Shown: positions 24,849 through 32,802, counted from the first letter of the stretch. The stretch is DNA of 37,828 nt from JADFMN01 sp964529975 (GCA_964529975.1 CAZGXW010000020.1:1-37828), one strand, 5' to 3'. Numbers and translations: made by a program. Notes: generated by a model not told the origin, from the sequence alone.

Positions 24849-26480
24849 CTATGCTTCCTGCATGAACGGATAGCGGTAGTCCGTCGGCGTGACGAACGTC
24901 TCCTTCACGGTCCTCGCGCTGAGCCACCTATAAAGGTTCAGCATCGAGCCGGCCTTGTCGTTCGTCCCGCTGGCCCTCGCGCCGCCGAACGGCTGTTGAC
25001 CAACGACCGCGCCCGTGCACTTGTCGTTGATGTAGAAGTTGCCTGCCGCATTCTGGAGTCGCTTCGTGGCCAGGTCTACGGCAGCCCGGTCGCGAGCGAG
25101 CACCGCGCCGGTCAGGGCATACGGCGAGGTCGAGTCGACGAGGTCGAGCGCCTCTTCAAACTTGTCCGCGTCGTACATGTGGATCGTGAGCACGGGGCCG
25201 AAGATCTCCTCGCACATCGTGGTCGAGCGAGGGTCCTCGCTCTCGATGATCGTCGGTTCGACGAAGTACCCCTCGGACTTGTCCCCGCAACCACCGACGA
25301 GGATCTTGCACTTCGGGTTCTTCTTCGCGCCCTCGATGTAGCCCATGATGTTGTCGAACGACTTCTCGTCGATGACGGCGTTCACAAAGTTTGTGAAGTC
25401 CTCGACCGTGCCCATCTTGAGGCTCTTGGTGGTCTCGACAAGTTTCGAGCGGACCTCGTCCGCGATGTTGCTTGGAATGTAGGCGCGGCTCGCGGCAGAG
25501 CACTTCTGGCCTTGGTACTCGAACGCGCCTCTTACGAGCGCGGTGACGACTTGGTCCACGTCCGCGCTCTTGTGCGCGATGATGAAGTCCTTCCCGCCGG
25601 TCTCGCCCACGATCCGTGGATAGGTCTTGTAGCCGCCGATGTTGTCGCCCATTGCCTTCCACATGCGGTTGAACGTGCCGGTCGAGCCTGTGAAGTGCAC
25701 GCCCGCGAAATCGGGATGGCTGAAGCACACGTCGCCCGTGGTAGGGCCGTCTGTGTAGATCAAGTTGATGACCCCAGGCGGCAGCCCTGCCTCCTCAAAG
25801 ATCTTCATGTTCTGGTAGGCGCTCAGCACCTGAGTGCTTGCCGGCTTCCAGACCACGACGTTGCCGCACATGGCCGGTGCGCTTGAGAGGTTCCCGCCGA
25901 TCGCCGTAAAGTTGAACGGTGTGATCGCGAGAATGAAGCCTTCGAGCGGTCGGTATTCCAGGCGGTTGTGCATGCCTGGACCGCTGATGGGCTGTTGTTG
26001 GTAGATCTCCGAGAGGTAGTGGACGTTGAACCGGAGGAAGTCGGCAATCTCGCAGGCCGCGTCGATCTCAGCCTGGAACGCGTTCTTGCTCTGCCCGAGC
26101 ATCGTCGTGCCGTTCATGTACGGGCGGTACTTGGTCGCGATCAGGTCGGCGGCCTTGAGAAAGATGCCGGCCCGCTCCTGCCAAGGCATGTTCGCCCACT
26201 CCTCGCGAGCCTTCAATGCCGCATCGATCGCCGCTTTGACGTGGCTCGCGTCGCCCTGGTGGAAGACGCCCAGGTTGTGCGCCAGTTCGTGCGGGATCCT
26301 CAGTTTCGCGGTCTTTCCGGTCCGGACCTCTTGTCCCCCGATCACCATCGGGATATCGTGCTCCTTCGACTTCAACTCCTTGATCACGGCTTTCAGCCGC
26401 GCCTTTTCGGGCGAGCCGGGGCCATAACTGAGCACCGGCTCGTTTGCCGGAATTGGGTAGTGAAAGTAGCCTCGATCCAT
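24849..26480 (-). CDS. pruA: 1-pyrroline-5-carboxylate dehydrogenase (L-glutamate gamma-semialdehyde dehydrogenase)
   Basis: The product has 543 residues, the length of the monofunctional P5C dehydrogenase (ALDH4A1-like) group. It oxidises glutamate semialdehyde to glutamate with NAD+ in proline and arginine catabolism. It has ITPFNFTAIGGNLSSAPAM, the NAD-binding HFTGSTGTF, the catalytic glutamate in GETGGKDF and the catalytic cysteine in YQGQKCSAASRAY (about residue 326). The N-terminus YFHYPIPANEPVLSYGPGS is typical. ATG 26480 has TAAACT 9 nt upstream and no ribosome site. No proline dehydrogenase gene is adjacent. The large palindrome begins 4 nt after its stop. Confidence 0.92.
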   Translation of the reverse strand: MDRGYFHYPIPANEPVLSYGPGSPEKARLKAVIKELKSKEHDIPMVIGGQEVRTGKTAKLRIPHELAHNLGVFHQGDASHVKAAIDAALKAREEWANMPWQERAGIFLKAADLIATKYRPYMNGTTMLGQSKNAFQAEIDAACEIADFLRFNVHYLSEIYQQQPISGPGMHNRLEYRPLEGFILAITPFNFTAIGGNLSSAPAMCGNVVVWKPASTQVLSAYQNMKIFEEAGLPPGVINLIYTDGPTTGDVCFSHPDFAGVHFTGSTGTFNRMWKAMGDNIGGYKTYPRIVGETGGKDFIIAHKSADVDQVVTALVRGAFEYQGQKCSAASRAYIPSNIADEVRSKLVETTKSLKMGTVEDFTNFVNAVIDEKSFDNIMGYIEGAKKNPKCKILVGGCGDKSEGYFVEPTIIESEDPRSTTMCEEIFGPVLTIHMYDADKFEEALDLVDSTSPYALTGAVLARDRAAVDLATKRLQNAAGNFYINDKCTGAVVGQQPFGGARASGTNDKAGSMLNLYRWLSARTVKETFVTPTDYRYPFMQEA

Positions 26481-26489
26481 TGTGAGGCC

Positions 26490-26495
26490 AGTTTA
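26490..26495 (-). promoter_or_regulatory. -10-like box TAAACT for pruA
   Basis: GTAAACT on the minus strand ends 9 nt before the ATG at 26480. A small inverted repeat (GCCCA ... TGGGC, 26501-26513) lies just upstream, between the box and the tRNA 3' end. It could be a weak tRNA terminator or a regulatory site. Confidence 0.55.
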
Positions 26496-26524
26496 CCGAC
26501 GCCCATTTTGGGCAATAGAACGGA

Positions 26525-26598
26525 TGGCTGGCGGACTAGGATTCGAACCTAGATTAACGGCACCAAAAACCGCTGTCCTGCCATTGGACGATCCGCCA
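26525..26598 (-). tRNA. tRNA-Gln (UUG), CCA encoded
   Basis: The minus strand reads as a complete 74-nt tRNA. The acceptor stem is TGGCGGA/TCCGCCA. The D arm is GTCC-AATGGCA-GGAC. The anticodon arm is GCGGT-TTTTGGT-GCCGT with anticodon TTG. The T arm is CTAGG-TTCGAAT-CCTAG, followed by discriminator G and an encoded CCA. The 5' T and the UUG anticodon are characteristic of tRNA-Gln. It lies between pruA (same strand) and the divergent Xaa-Pro peptidase gene. Confidence 0.95.
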
Positions 26599-26609
26599 GC
26601 GCGGCCTCT

Positions 26610-26636
26610 ATTCTGACTCATCGCGCCACTGAGCAA
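26610..26636 (-). promoter_or_regulatory. Possible promoter of the tRNA-Gln gene
   Basis: On the minus strand TTGCTC (26636-26631) and CAGAAT (26615-26610) are spaced by 15 nt, and the latter lies 11 nt before the mature tRNA 5' end. Both hexamers are imperfect and the spacer is short, so this is tentative. Confidence 0.35.
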
Positions 26637-26678
26637 GGTCAGGTGGTCTAGGGCTGGAACGGAGGGTCGGTCAGCCTG

Positions 26679-26684
26679 TAAACT
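26679..26684 (+). promoter_or_regulatory. -10-like box TAAACT for the Xaa-Pro peptidase gene
   Basis: The ten-base string CTGTAAACTC (26676-26685) is identical to those before glpX and gspE. Its hexamer ends 8 nt before the ATG at 26693, and no ribosome site is present, so a leaderless mRNA is likely. Confidence 0.55.
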
Positions 26685-26692
26685 CGCAGCAG

Positions 26693-27799
26693 ATGGCAGC
26701 AACTTCCACCTCGACCGGTCGCCTCGAGCGACTTTCCGCGTTGCTACGCGAGAACGGCGTGAGGGCGCTCATCCTCAATACCCCGGTGAACATGGGTTAC
26801 TTGACCGGCTTCACAGAAGGCGGCGGGGAGAGGTTCTTGACCCTGAGCCTGCGCGACGACGGTGCCACGCGGCTCATCTGCCCCGCGCTGAGCGAGAACC
26901 AAGCCAGGCGGTGTGGGATCGAGGACGTCCGGCCATGGAGCGACGGGGAAGACCCGATGGTCCATTTCCGGCAGTTGGTCGAAGATTGGGATTTGGCGGA
27001 CGCGACGCTGGCCGTCGACGACGAGATGCCTGCGCAGTACCTCTTGCCGATGCAGGCGGTCGCACCGCGAGCGACCTACCGCCAAGGCTTTGCCTATATC
27101 GCACGTCTGATGCGCCAGAAGGGCCCGGAGGAGATCGAGCACCTCTACACCGCGGCGCGGTACGCCGACGAGGCCTTTGCCGAAGTCTGGCCAAAGGTCA
27201 AGGCGGGAATGACCGAGTGGGACGTCATGCAACTGCTCACGCGGGCGATGCAGGACCGCGGCGGCATTGTTGGCTTCTGTATCGTGGCCACCGGCGCGAA
27301 CGGAGCGGAACCGCACCATTACACCGACCGCTCAGTCATCGAGGACGGAGACGTCGTCGTGATGGACTTCGGCTGCTCGGTTCACGGTTACTACAGCGAC
27401 ATCACGCGCACCGTCTGCGTCGGCAAGGCTACTGACGAAGCCAAAACGGTCTATGGGATCGTCCACCAGGCCCACATGGCCGCGAGGACAGCCGCAATGG
27501 AGGGGACTCCTTGCGAAGACGTCGATCGCGCGGCTCGCTCGGTCATAGAAAGGGCGGGTTATGGCGAGTTCTTCGTCCACCGCACGGGCCACGGGCTCGG
27601 GCTGAGGATCCACGAAGAACCCAACATCGTCAAAGGAAACACCCACCGCTTGGAACAGGGCAACGTCTTTAGCGATGAGCCAGGCATCTATCTGCCTGGA
27701 CGGTTTGGCGTGAGGATCGAGAACATCCTGCACATGGATGGAGGCAAGGCGGTGAGTTTCAACGCCGAACCCTCCCCGACGCTCCTCGAGAAGGGTTAA
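26693..27799 (+). CDS. Xaa-Pro peptidase, M24 family
   Basis: The product has 368 residues. The N-terminal creatinase-like domain (about 10-130) is followed by the pita-bread M24 domain. All five metal ligands are visible: Asp 225 (VVMDFG), Asp 236 (YSDITRT), His 300 (HRTGHGLG), Glu 329 (FSDEPGIY) and Glu 343 (GVRIEN). His 208/209 (PHHY) may act in substrate binding. The family cleaves Xaa-Pro bonds at the N-terminus of peptides or dipeptides in the cytoplasm. No signal peptide is present. It could be either an aminopeptidase P or a prolidase; the sequence alone does not decide. It is a single gene ending in a bidirectional hairpin. Confidence 0.9.
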   Translation: MAATSTSTGRLERLSALLRENGVRALILNTPVNMGYLTGFTEGGGERFLTLSLRDDGATRLICPALSENQARRCGIEDVRPWSDGEDPMVHFRQLVEDWDLADATLAVDDEMPAQYLLPMQAVAPRATYRQGFAYIARLMRQKGPEEIEHLYTAARYADEAFAEVWPKVKAGMTEWDVMQLLTRAMQDRGGIVGFCIVATGANGAEPHHYTDRSVIEDGDVVVMDFGCSVHGYYSDITRTVCVGKATDEAKTVYGIVHQAHMAARTAAMEGTPCEDVDRAARSVIERAGYGEFFVHRTGHGLGLRIHEEPNIVKGNTHRLEQGNVFSDEPGIYLPGRFGVRIENILHMDGGKAVSFNAEPSPTLLEKG

Positions 27800-27805
27800 A
27801 CGGAA

Positions 27806-27834
27806 GCGCGGCCGGACTCAGTGTCCGACCGCGC
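27806..27834. terminator. Bidirectional terminator between convergent peptidase and PEP-CTERM genes
   Basis: GCGCGG-C-CGGAC, loop TCAGT, GTCCG-A-CCGCGC forms an 11-bp stem with one mismatch. It starts 6 nt after the peptidase stop. On the minus strand it lies 24 nt after the PEP-CTERM stop and is followed by TTCCGTTT. The T-tract is better for the minus-strand gene. Confidence 0.65.
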
Positions 27835-27858
27835 CGGTCCGATGGCAATTGTCCCGAA

Positions 27859-28611
27859 CTAAGCAGTTGCTTTGCGGCGTTTGCGCGCGGCTATGTAGCC
27901 CGCCAAACCGGCACCCAAGGCGATCATCGACGCCGGCTCCGGGATCGGCTCGCTTCCGCCGCCTCCAGCCAACATCAGACCACCGGTGAACGGCACCAAA
28001 AGCGCGAGGGGAGAGATCAACTGGGGCGATCCCTCTTCAGGAAGCGCAGGCGGGATCTCAGCGATCAGGATCGCATCGTACTCCGGGATCGGAGGAACAA
28101 CGGTCATGGCGGACACGCTCGTCGTCGCGATTCCCGGCGGCTGTTCCACGATCAGTTCGCGGACGTCCGTCATGGTCTGCATGGCGACTGTCTCGGTCTG
28201 GTCGACCTTCGCGTGGTCGCTGCCGCGCACCATGGGGTTGCCGCACGAGACCTTCAAAATGTAGTTGCCTTCCGAGTCGACCCAAACGGGGGTGCCCTTG
28301 CGATAGAACATCACGCGCGACCGGATCTCGCCGCTCTCAGGAGTGTTATAGATCAGGTACGCGCCGTCCTCCTTGATCTCGCTGCGCTTGAGACCACGAA
28401 CGAAGTTGATCACCTCGTCCTTGGTCATGCCGAAGTGCCGCATGAATCGCGAAGCGACCTCGGGGTTAGAGCGGATCTGGTCGACGAGCGAATCGACCGT
28501 GGGAGCAGGCTTGGCAATGAAGGCGTTGGGCTCCACCTGCTGGGCGAGCGCGGTCACGGACGCTAACATGAGCGCCGCACCGGCAATAAGCATAATCCAC
28601 CTGTTTCGCAT
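27859..28611 (-). CDS. PEP-CTERM sorting-domain protein of unknown function
   Basis: The product has 250 residues. It has an N-terminal signal peptide (RWIMLIAGAALMLASVTALAQ). The C-terminal sorting signal is complete: a PEP motif in PIPEPAS, then a hydrophobic helix MIALGAGLAGYIAA and a basic end RKRRK. Such proteins are recognised by exosortase, cleaved and delivered to the cell surface or extracellular matrix. The central part (about 40-200) resembles no domain I recognise. It contains one cysteine (LKVSCGN) and a helical region with FMRHFGMTKDEVINFV. It is followed by a terminator and preceded by an unusually long structured leader. No exosortase gene is in the window. Confidence 0.85.
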   Translation of the reverse strand: MRNRWIMLIAGAALMLASVTALAQQVEPNAFIAKPAPTVDSLVDQIRSNPEVASRFMRHFGMTKDEVINFVRGLKRSEIKEDGAYLIYNTPESGEIRSRVMFYRKGTPVWVDSEGNYILKVSCGNPMVRGSDHAKVDQTETVAMQTMTDVRELIVEQPPGIATTSVSAMTVVPPIPEYDAILIAEIPPALPEEGSPQLISPLALLVPFTGGLMLAGGGGSEPIPEPASMIALGAGLAGYIAARKRRKATA

Positions 28612-28741
28612 TTAGAACAACCACCCGTGGAGCGCAACCAGCCCCACCGATCTCGAAAGTCCAAACAATCCTCACCGCCCACCTGGGCGGCTCAGCCAAA
28701 CCAAGGGCACGTCCTGTGCCAATCGCCTTGCTTGAATGTTA
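28612..28741 (-). promoter_or_regulatory. Promoter and long structured 5' leader of the PEP-CTERM gene
   Basis: A GTAACAT box (TAACAT at 28741-28736, minus) would start transcription near 28729, leaving a leader of nearly 120 nt. This is unlike the leaderless starts elsewhere. Within it, GGCAC-AGGAC-GTGCC and CCGCCC-AGGT-GGGCGG form stem-loops. GGTGG 9 nt before the ATG may be the ribosome site. The leader may be a cis-regulatory RNA or protein-binding leader; no known riboswitch class is recognisable by eye. Confidence 0.4.
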
Positions 28742-28768
28742 CTCTAAGGATGGTTTAGCCGAGGGCCT

Positions 28769-28793
28769 GGTTCCAAAGCCCGGACTTTGAACC
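28769..28793 (-). terminator. Possible weak terminator hairpin after rnc
   Basis: GGTTC-AAAG, loop TCCGGG, CTTT-G-GAACC forms a 9-bp stem with one bulged base, 8 nt after the rnc stop at 28801. It lacks a T-tract, so termination efficiency is doubtful. Confidence 0.35.
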
Positions 28794-28800
28794 TAGAATC

Positions 28801-29523
28801 CTAGTATTTGTGCGGGTTCTCTGACTCGAAGACCCCTTCTGCAAGTTGCCGGGCCCTTTGAGCCCGCTCGATGACCTCGAGCGCGTCCTTGGCCGCGCTC
28901 TGCTCGGCGTCCTTTTTTGAGCGTCCAGAGCCTTCTCCCAGAATCTCGTTGTCGAGCAGCACCGACACAGTGAACCGGCGCTCGTGCTCGCTGCCGCTCT
29001 CCCGGGACACCCGGTAGTCGGGCGTCTTGCGCCAGTTCGCTTGGGCGACTTCCTGGAGTTTGGACTTGTAGTCGTGGGGGTTGACGTCCCCCTCGCTGAC
29101 TCGCTTGAGGAACGGGTGGAGTTGCTCCAGAACGAACCAACGGGCTTTCTCAAGCCCTGACTCGATCGTGATCGCACCGACGAGAGCCTCGAACACGTCG
29201 CAAAGGACCGACGGACGCCGCCTGCCGCCGGTCATCTCTTCGCCTGCGCTCAGGATGATGTGCTCGTCCAAACCCAGGCGAATCGCAGCCTCAGCAAGAG
29301 GCCCCTCTTGCACGACGCTCGATCGCGCCTTGCTCATGACGCCCTGGTCCCAGTCGGGCTGGTGCTCGTACAGATACTGGGCCACGACGAGCCCGACGAC
29401 GGCGTCACCATAGAACTCGATCCGCTCGTAACTGTCCCTCACAGCATTGTCCGCTGCCGAGCGGTGAGTCATCGCCAGTCGAAAGAGGCCTTCGTCTTTG
29501 AGGGGTATGTCCTTAGGGATCAT
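28801..29523 (-). CDS. rnc: Ribonuclease III
   Basis: The product has 240 residues, standard length. It cleaves double-stranded RNA in rRNA processing and mRNA turnover. The signature YERIEFYGDAVVGL carries the catalytic Glu 36 and Asp 40, and CDVFEALVGA carries Asp 109 and Glu 112. The C-terminal double-stranded-RNA-binding domain is at about 150-225 (DYKSKLQEVAQ ... GRSKKDAEQSAAKDAL). Its ATG overlaps the stop of the aspartate aminotransferase gene by 4 nt, so the two are translationally coupled. Confidence 0.95.
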   Translation of the reverse strand: MIPKDIPLKDEGLFRLAMTHRSAADNAVRDSYERIEFYGDAVVGLVVAQYLYEHQPDWDQGVMSKARSSVVQEGPLAEAAIRLGLDEHIILSAGEEMTGGRRRPSVLCDVFEALVGAITIESGLEKARWFVLEQLHPFLKRVSEGDVNPHDYKSKLQEVAQANWRKTPDYRVSRESGSEHERRFTVSVLLDNEILGEGSGRSKKDAEQSAAKDALEVIERAQRARQLAEGVFESENPHKY

Positions 29524-30707
29524 CGACGGATTTGTGCGAGCGAATCTGAGAGCCGGGCGACGCCTTTCTCGATCTCTTGCTCGCTCGTCGCGTAACTCAA
29601 CCGCAAGTGCCCTGGACCGTAGAACACCGCTCCGGGGACTGTGGCTACCTTCGCCACTTCTAGCAAGTGCTCGGCCAAGGCGATGTCGTCCTTGAACTCC
29701 CCTCCCAGGAACGCGCTTACATCGGGGAAGACGTAGAACGCGCCGTGGGGCGTCAGAGTTCGGACGTCGGGAATCTGATTCAGCAGTCCGACGATCAGAT
29801 CGCGCCGTCTTTCAAAGACCGCCCTCATCTGCTCGACCTCCTTGGGGTCGAGCGCGAGCGCGGCGACAGCGCCGGACTGGCTGAACGTTGTCGCTCCGCT
29901 GGTCACCTGGTCCTGCAGGTTCGTCATGGCCTTGATGACGTCGAGCGGCCCCGCGATGAAACCGATCCTCCACCCCGTCATCGCGTAACTCTTGCTGCAG
30001 CCCGTGATCGTGACCGTGCGGTCCTTGACCTCTTTGCCGAACGTGGCGATGCTGACGTGGTCGTGCCCGTAGGTCAGATGCTCGTAGATCTCGTCGCTGA
30101 TGACCCAGAGGTCGTGCTTCACCGCAATCTCTGCGATGGCCCTCAAGACATCAACCGGGATCGCCGCGCCAGTCGGATTGCTCGGAGTGTTGAGCATGAT
30201 CGCCTTGGTGCGCGGCGTGACCGCCTTGGCGATGCGTTCCGGGTCAGGGACGAACCCCTCTTCAAAACTCGCGGGCACGATGACAGGTACTCCGCCCGCA
30301 AGTTCGACCTGGGCCTCGTACGTCATCCAGAACGGAGCCGGGATCACGACCTCGTCGCCCTCGTCGACCAACGCCTGGATGGCGTTATAGACGCACTGCT
30401 TTGCTCCCGTAGAGACCATCGTCTCCGAAGGCTTGTATTCCAGGCCGTTCTCGCGCAGGAGTTTCTGCGCGATCGCCTCGCGCAGTTCGTTCGTTCCAGG
30501 CGTCGGTGTGTAGCGCGTCTTTCCGGCGTCCAAGGCGTCTTTGCCTGCCTGGACGATCCTCTGTGGCGTGTCGAAGTCGGGCTCGCCCGCGGCGAAGGAC
30601 ACGACGTCGATGCCGTCGGCCTTCATCTGCTTGGCCTTGGTCGCCATCGCGAGGGTCGGTGAAGGCTTGAGAAGACCGGTTCGTTTGGACAGTTGGACTC
30701 GCGTCAC
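29520..30707 (-). CDS. Aspartate aminotransferase-type PLP enzyme (class I)
   Basis: The product has 395 residues, a fold-type I aminotransferase of the AspB/subgroup Ib kind. It transfers amino groups between aspartate (or similar) and 2-oxoglutarate in the cytoplasm. The Schiff-base lysine is Lys 239 in CSKSYAMTGWRIGFIAGP. Other conserved parts are SFAAGEPDFDTP, NTPSNPTGA and LRLSYATSE. The GTG at 30707 is preferred: TATCAT ends 8 nt upstream and no ribosome site is present. Only 36 bp separate it from the divergent FecCD-type gene, so the two promoters lie back to back. It is the first gene of an operon with rnc. Confidence 0.9.
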   Translation of the reverse strand: MTRVQLSKRTGLLKPSPTLAMATKAKQMKADGIDVVSFAAGEPDFDTPQRIVQAGKDALDAGKTRYTPTPGTNELREAIAQKLLRENGLEYKPSETMVSTGAKQCVYNAIQALVDEGDEVVIPAPFWMTYEAQVELAGGVPVIVPASFEEGFVPDPERIAKAVTPRTKAIMLNTPSNPTGAAIPVDVLRAIAEIAVKHDLWVISDEIYEHLTYGHDHVSIATFGKEVKDRTVTITGCSKSYAMTGWRIGFIAGPLDVIKAMTNLQDQVTSGATTFSQSGAVAALALDPKEVEQMRAVFERRRDLIVGLLNQIPDVRTLTPHGAFYVFPDVSAFLGGEFKDDIALAEHLLEVAKVATVPGAVFYGPGHLRLSYATSEQEIEKGVARLSDSLAQIRR

Positions 30708-30715
30708 CTGCCGCG

Positions 30716-30721
30716 ATGATA
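30716..30721 (-). promoter_or_regulatory. -10-like box TATCAT for the aminotransferase-rnc operon
   Basis: TATCAT on the minus strand matches TATAAT in five of six positions and ends 8 nt before the GTG at 30707. It lies 9 nt from the oppositely oriented -10 of the FecCD gene, so polymerase occupancy at the two promoters should be mutually exclusive. Confidence 0.5.
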
Positions 30722-30730
30722 CCTGTGGCC

Positions 30731-30736
30731 CATAAT
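30731..30736 (+). promoter_or_regulatory. -10-like box CATAAT for the FecCD-type gene
   Basis: CATAAT matches TATAAT in five of six positions and ends 7 nt before the GTG at 30744, the leaderless-type spacing seen repeatedly in this window. A -35 hexamer at the usual distance would have to lie inside the start region of the divergent gene and is not recognisable. Confidence 0.5.
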
Positions 30737-30743
30737 CGTTCTC

Positions 30744-31748
30744 GTGTCCTTCGATCGCCGGACGTGGCTCTGGCTCTTCGCACTAGGTTTGCTCGTGGCC
30801 GTCGCATGTGTCGTCCACATCGCGCAGGGCGGCGGAAGCAAACAAGTCGGCCTGCTCGACGTCGTTCCACAACTGATCAAGGGCAAGACGGGAGAGGACG
30901 CGGCGAACGTGATCGTATGGAATGTCCGACTGCCTCGGATGCTGGCCGCGCTTCTTGCCGGCGCAATCCTCGGGTCTGTGGGCGCAGCGTTCCAAGCGTA
31001 CTTCCGCAACCCCTTGGCAGAGCCTTATGTGATCGGCGTCTCCAGCGGAGCAGGGCTCGGGGGGACGCTCGCGTTCGTCCTGGGCGTCTCTCAGGCGTTC
31101 TTTTCGCTCGGTTCGGTCCTGCTCGGGTTTCTTGGGGGACTCTTGTCCTTGTGGCTTGTGCTCTCCTTGGCTGGCCGACGCGGCGGTGCGCAGGTCCACA
31201 CCCTGCTGCTTGCCGGAGTCGTCGTTGGCGCGATGCTCTCGGCGTTCATGACCACCGTCTTGCTCCTCGCGGGAGAAGACTCGGGCCGCGTCTTGAAATG
31301 GCTGCTTGGCAACCTGGGCACGGTCTTCAATCAAAGGCTGTGGGCGATGGCGGTCGTGCTCGCGATAGGACTCTACGTGCTCCAGCGGCAGGCGCGCCCC
31401 CTCAACGCTTTCTCCGTCGGCGAGTTCTCGGCCGAGCGTTTGGGAGTCGATCCGAAGAGGCTCCGCCGCTCAGTCCTGCTTGCGGGTACAGCAATGGTCA
31501 GCGTCGCGGTCGGCACTGTGGGAATCATCGGGTTCCTCGGTCTCATGGCACCGCATGCGGCGCGCAGGACCGTTGGCATCGACCTGCGTGCCTGCATCCC
31601 TGCGTCAGCGATGCTCGGGAGCGTGCTTCTCATGGCCGCGGACTTGGTCGCACAAAACCTACACCGTGGGATCGAACTGCCTGTGGGAGCCGTGACGGCG
31701 ATACTCGGCGCGCCGCTCCTGCTCTTGCTGCTCAAACGAGAAGGCTAG
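30744..31748 (+). CDS. FecCD-family ABC transporter permease (iron-siderophore/cobalamin type)
   Basis: The product has 334 residues with about ten hydrophobic segments. FecCD/BtuC hallmarks include VRLPRMLAALLAGAILGSVG, FRNPLAEPYVIGVSSGAGLG, SVGEFSAERLGVD and a GIIGFLGLMAPHAARR segment. Such permeases import iron chelates, haem or vitamin B12 with an ATPase and a periplasmic binding protein. Neither partner gene is adjacent here, so it is a solitary permease in this window. The GTG at 30744 is chosen for the -10 box 7 nt upstream. It converges with the next gene with a 3-nt gap. Confidence 0.9.
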   Translation: MSFDRRTWLWLFALGLLVAVACVVHIAQGGGSKQVGLLDVVPQLIKGKTGEDAANVIVWNVRLPRMLAALLAGAILGSVGAAFQAYFRNPLAEPYVIGVSSGAGLGGTLAFVLGVSQAFFSLGSVLLGFLGGLLSLWLVLSLAGRRGGAQVHTLLLAGVVVGAMLSAFMTTVLLLAGEDSGRVLKWLLGNLGTVFNQRLWAMAVVLAIGLYVLQRQARPLNAFSVGEFSAERLGVDPKRLRRSVLLAGTAMVSVAVGTVGIIGFLGLMAPHAARRTVGIDLRACIPASAMLGSVLLMAADLVAQNLHRGIELPVGAVTAILGAPLLLLLLKREG

Positions 31749-31751
31749 TCG

Positions 31752-32795
31752 TCATTTGCTCGCGTAGGGCGAGCACAAGGGGTCGCCGATGACGACGTCC
31801 TTCCACTTGAGGACAAGCGAGGCGGCATAGAAACTCTCGGCAAGGTTCCGACCGCTCGTGTAGCGGTCAAAGAGGATGTTTGGCTTTGCGAGGGCGAACG
31901 TGTAAGGCTCGCTCACGTAGCCTTTGACTCCTGTCACACCGCTTGCGATAAGGTCCGCGATCAGGCTCTGCCCGCCAGTCGTCGGATTGAAGGTCCTTCC
32001 GCTCGTGCTTACGAACGTCTCGCAGATCGCCCCTGGCTTGAATCGAAGGCTCTTGTAGCGGTCAATGTTGAAGGCGCCGTCATTGCTCCCCCAACTTGCA
32101 TAACCCATCAGTGGCGCCGCAGAACCCACGAACTCGTTCGACCTCTCCAGCGTCGATTCAAAGCCTCGTCCGCGGAGGATGTCGTGAGCTTGGCTCAATG
32201 TCTGCTGCATCTCCAGGTATCCGCCAGACTTGCGGTTGTCCGCCTCGTCGAAGAGGAACGGGCCCTTGTCGGCCTTGGCCGCGAGCGAACTGTCGACAAG
32301 GCGCTTGGCATCGCCCGTGGTGTAACCGTCTAGGCGAGTGACGAGATAGAAGCCGTACTTTGCGCTGGAGAACGCCTCGTCCTTTCCATAGTAGGGGTTT
32401 ACGGCACGGCGGATCACTGGCTCCTCCAACTTGTCGATCGGCTGGAACTTCAAGTCCATTGCCGCCAAGAGCGCATCGACCGCGAACTTTCCGTCGGCGA
32501 CGCGAATAGGGACACCCTTGGTGAGGACGATATAGTCGATTTGGTGGGGAGACTTCTTGATCGCGGACCGTACGACGTCCTCGATGCCGCTCTTGTACTC
32601 GCTGTTGGTGACCTCTTCGGTCCGGCTGACGTCGACGAAGACGACGTTCTCCCGTGGGACTTCACGCTTGATCCGATAGTAGGCGCCGATCTCAGTGCTT
32701 TCGATGCTGGCCTGGTTGATGACCACGAGCACGTGGTTGGAGGGCTTGTCCTGGCTGGTCAGCCCGGCGAGGAGCAGCAGCATGACTGCCATCAT
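31752..32795 (-). CDS. TIGR03790-like exported protein of unknown function
   Basis: The product has 347 residues with an N-terminal signal-like segment (MMAVMLLLLAGLTSQ). The mature start HVLVVINQASIESTEIGAYY, followed by KREVPRENVVFVD, matches my recollection of the TIGR03790 family. Later segments DYIVLTKGVPIRV, YLVTRLDGYT, MGYASWGSNDG and VTGVKGYVSEPYT are consistent with it. From family knowledge, TIGR03790 proteins occur only in bacteria that carry exosortase; their function is unknown. The gene is last in a four-gene operon with glycan-type enzymes and starts 7 nt after the glycosyltransferase stop. AGAGG lies just upstream of the ATG. Confidence 0.75.
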   Translation of the reverse strand: MMAVMLLLLAGLTSQDKPSNHVLVVINQASIESTEIGAYYRIKREVPRENVVFVDVSRTEEVTNSEYKSGIEDVVRSAIKKSPHQIDYIVLTKGVPIRVADGKFAVDALLAAMDLKFQPIDKLEEPVIRRAVNPYYGKDEAFSSAKYGFYLVTRLDGYTTGDAKRLVDSSLAAKADKGPFLFDEADNRKSGGYLEMQQTLSQAHDILRGRGFESTLERSNEFVGSAAPLMGYASWGSNDGAFNIDRYKSLRFKPGAICETFVSTSGRTFNPTTGGQSLIADLIASGVTGVKGYVSEPYTFALAKPNILFDRYTSGRNLAESFYAASLVLKWKDVVIGDPLCSPYASK

Positions 32796-32802
32796 TCGAC
32801 CT

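Noticed and set aside
17657..26598. The long minus-strand block considered as a genomic island next to a tRNA
   Set aside because: No integrase, direct repeat of the tRNA 3' end or compositional shift was seen, and the block includes housekeeping-type genes.
26493..26702. A small minus-strand open frame covering the tRNA region
   Set aside because: It reads through the tRNA-Gln gene; the tRNA fold is complete, so this is not a coding gene.
28612..28741. PEP-CTERM leader considered as a c-di-GMP or fluoride riboswitch
   Set aside because: The conserved loop and receptor sequences of these classes are not visible; only generic hairpins can be supported.
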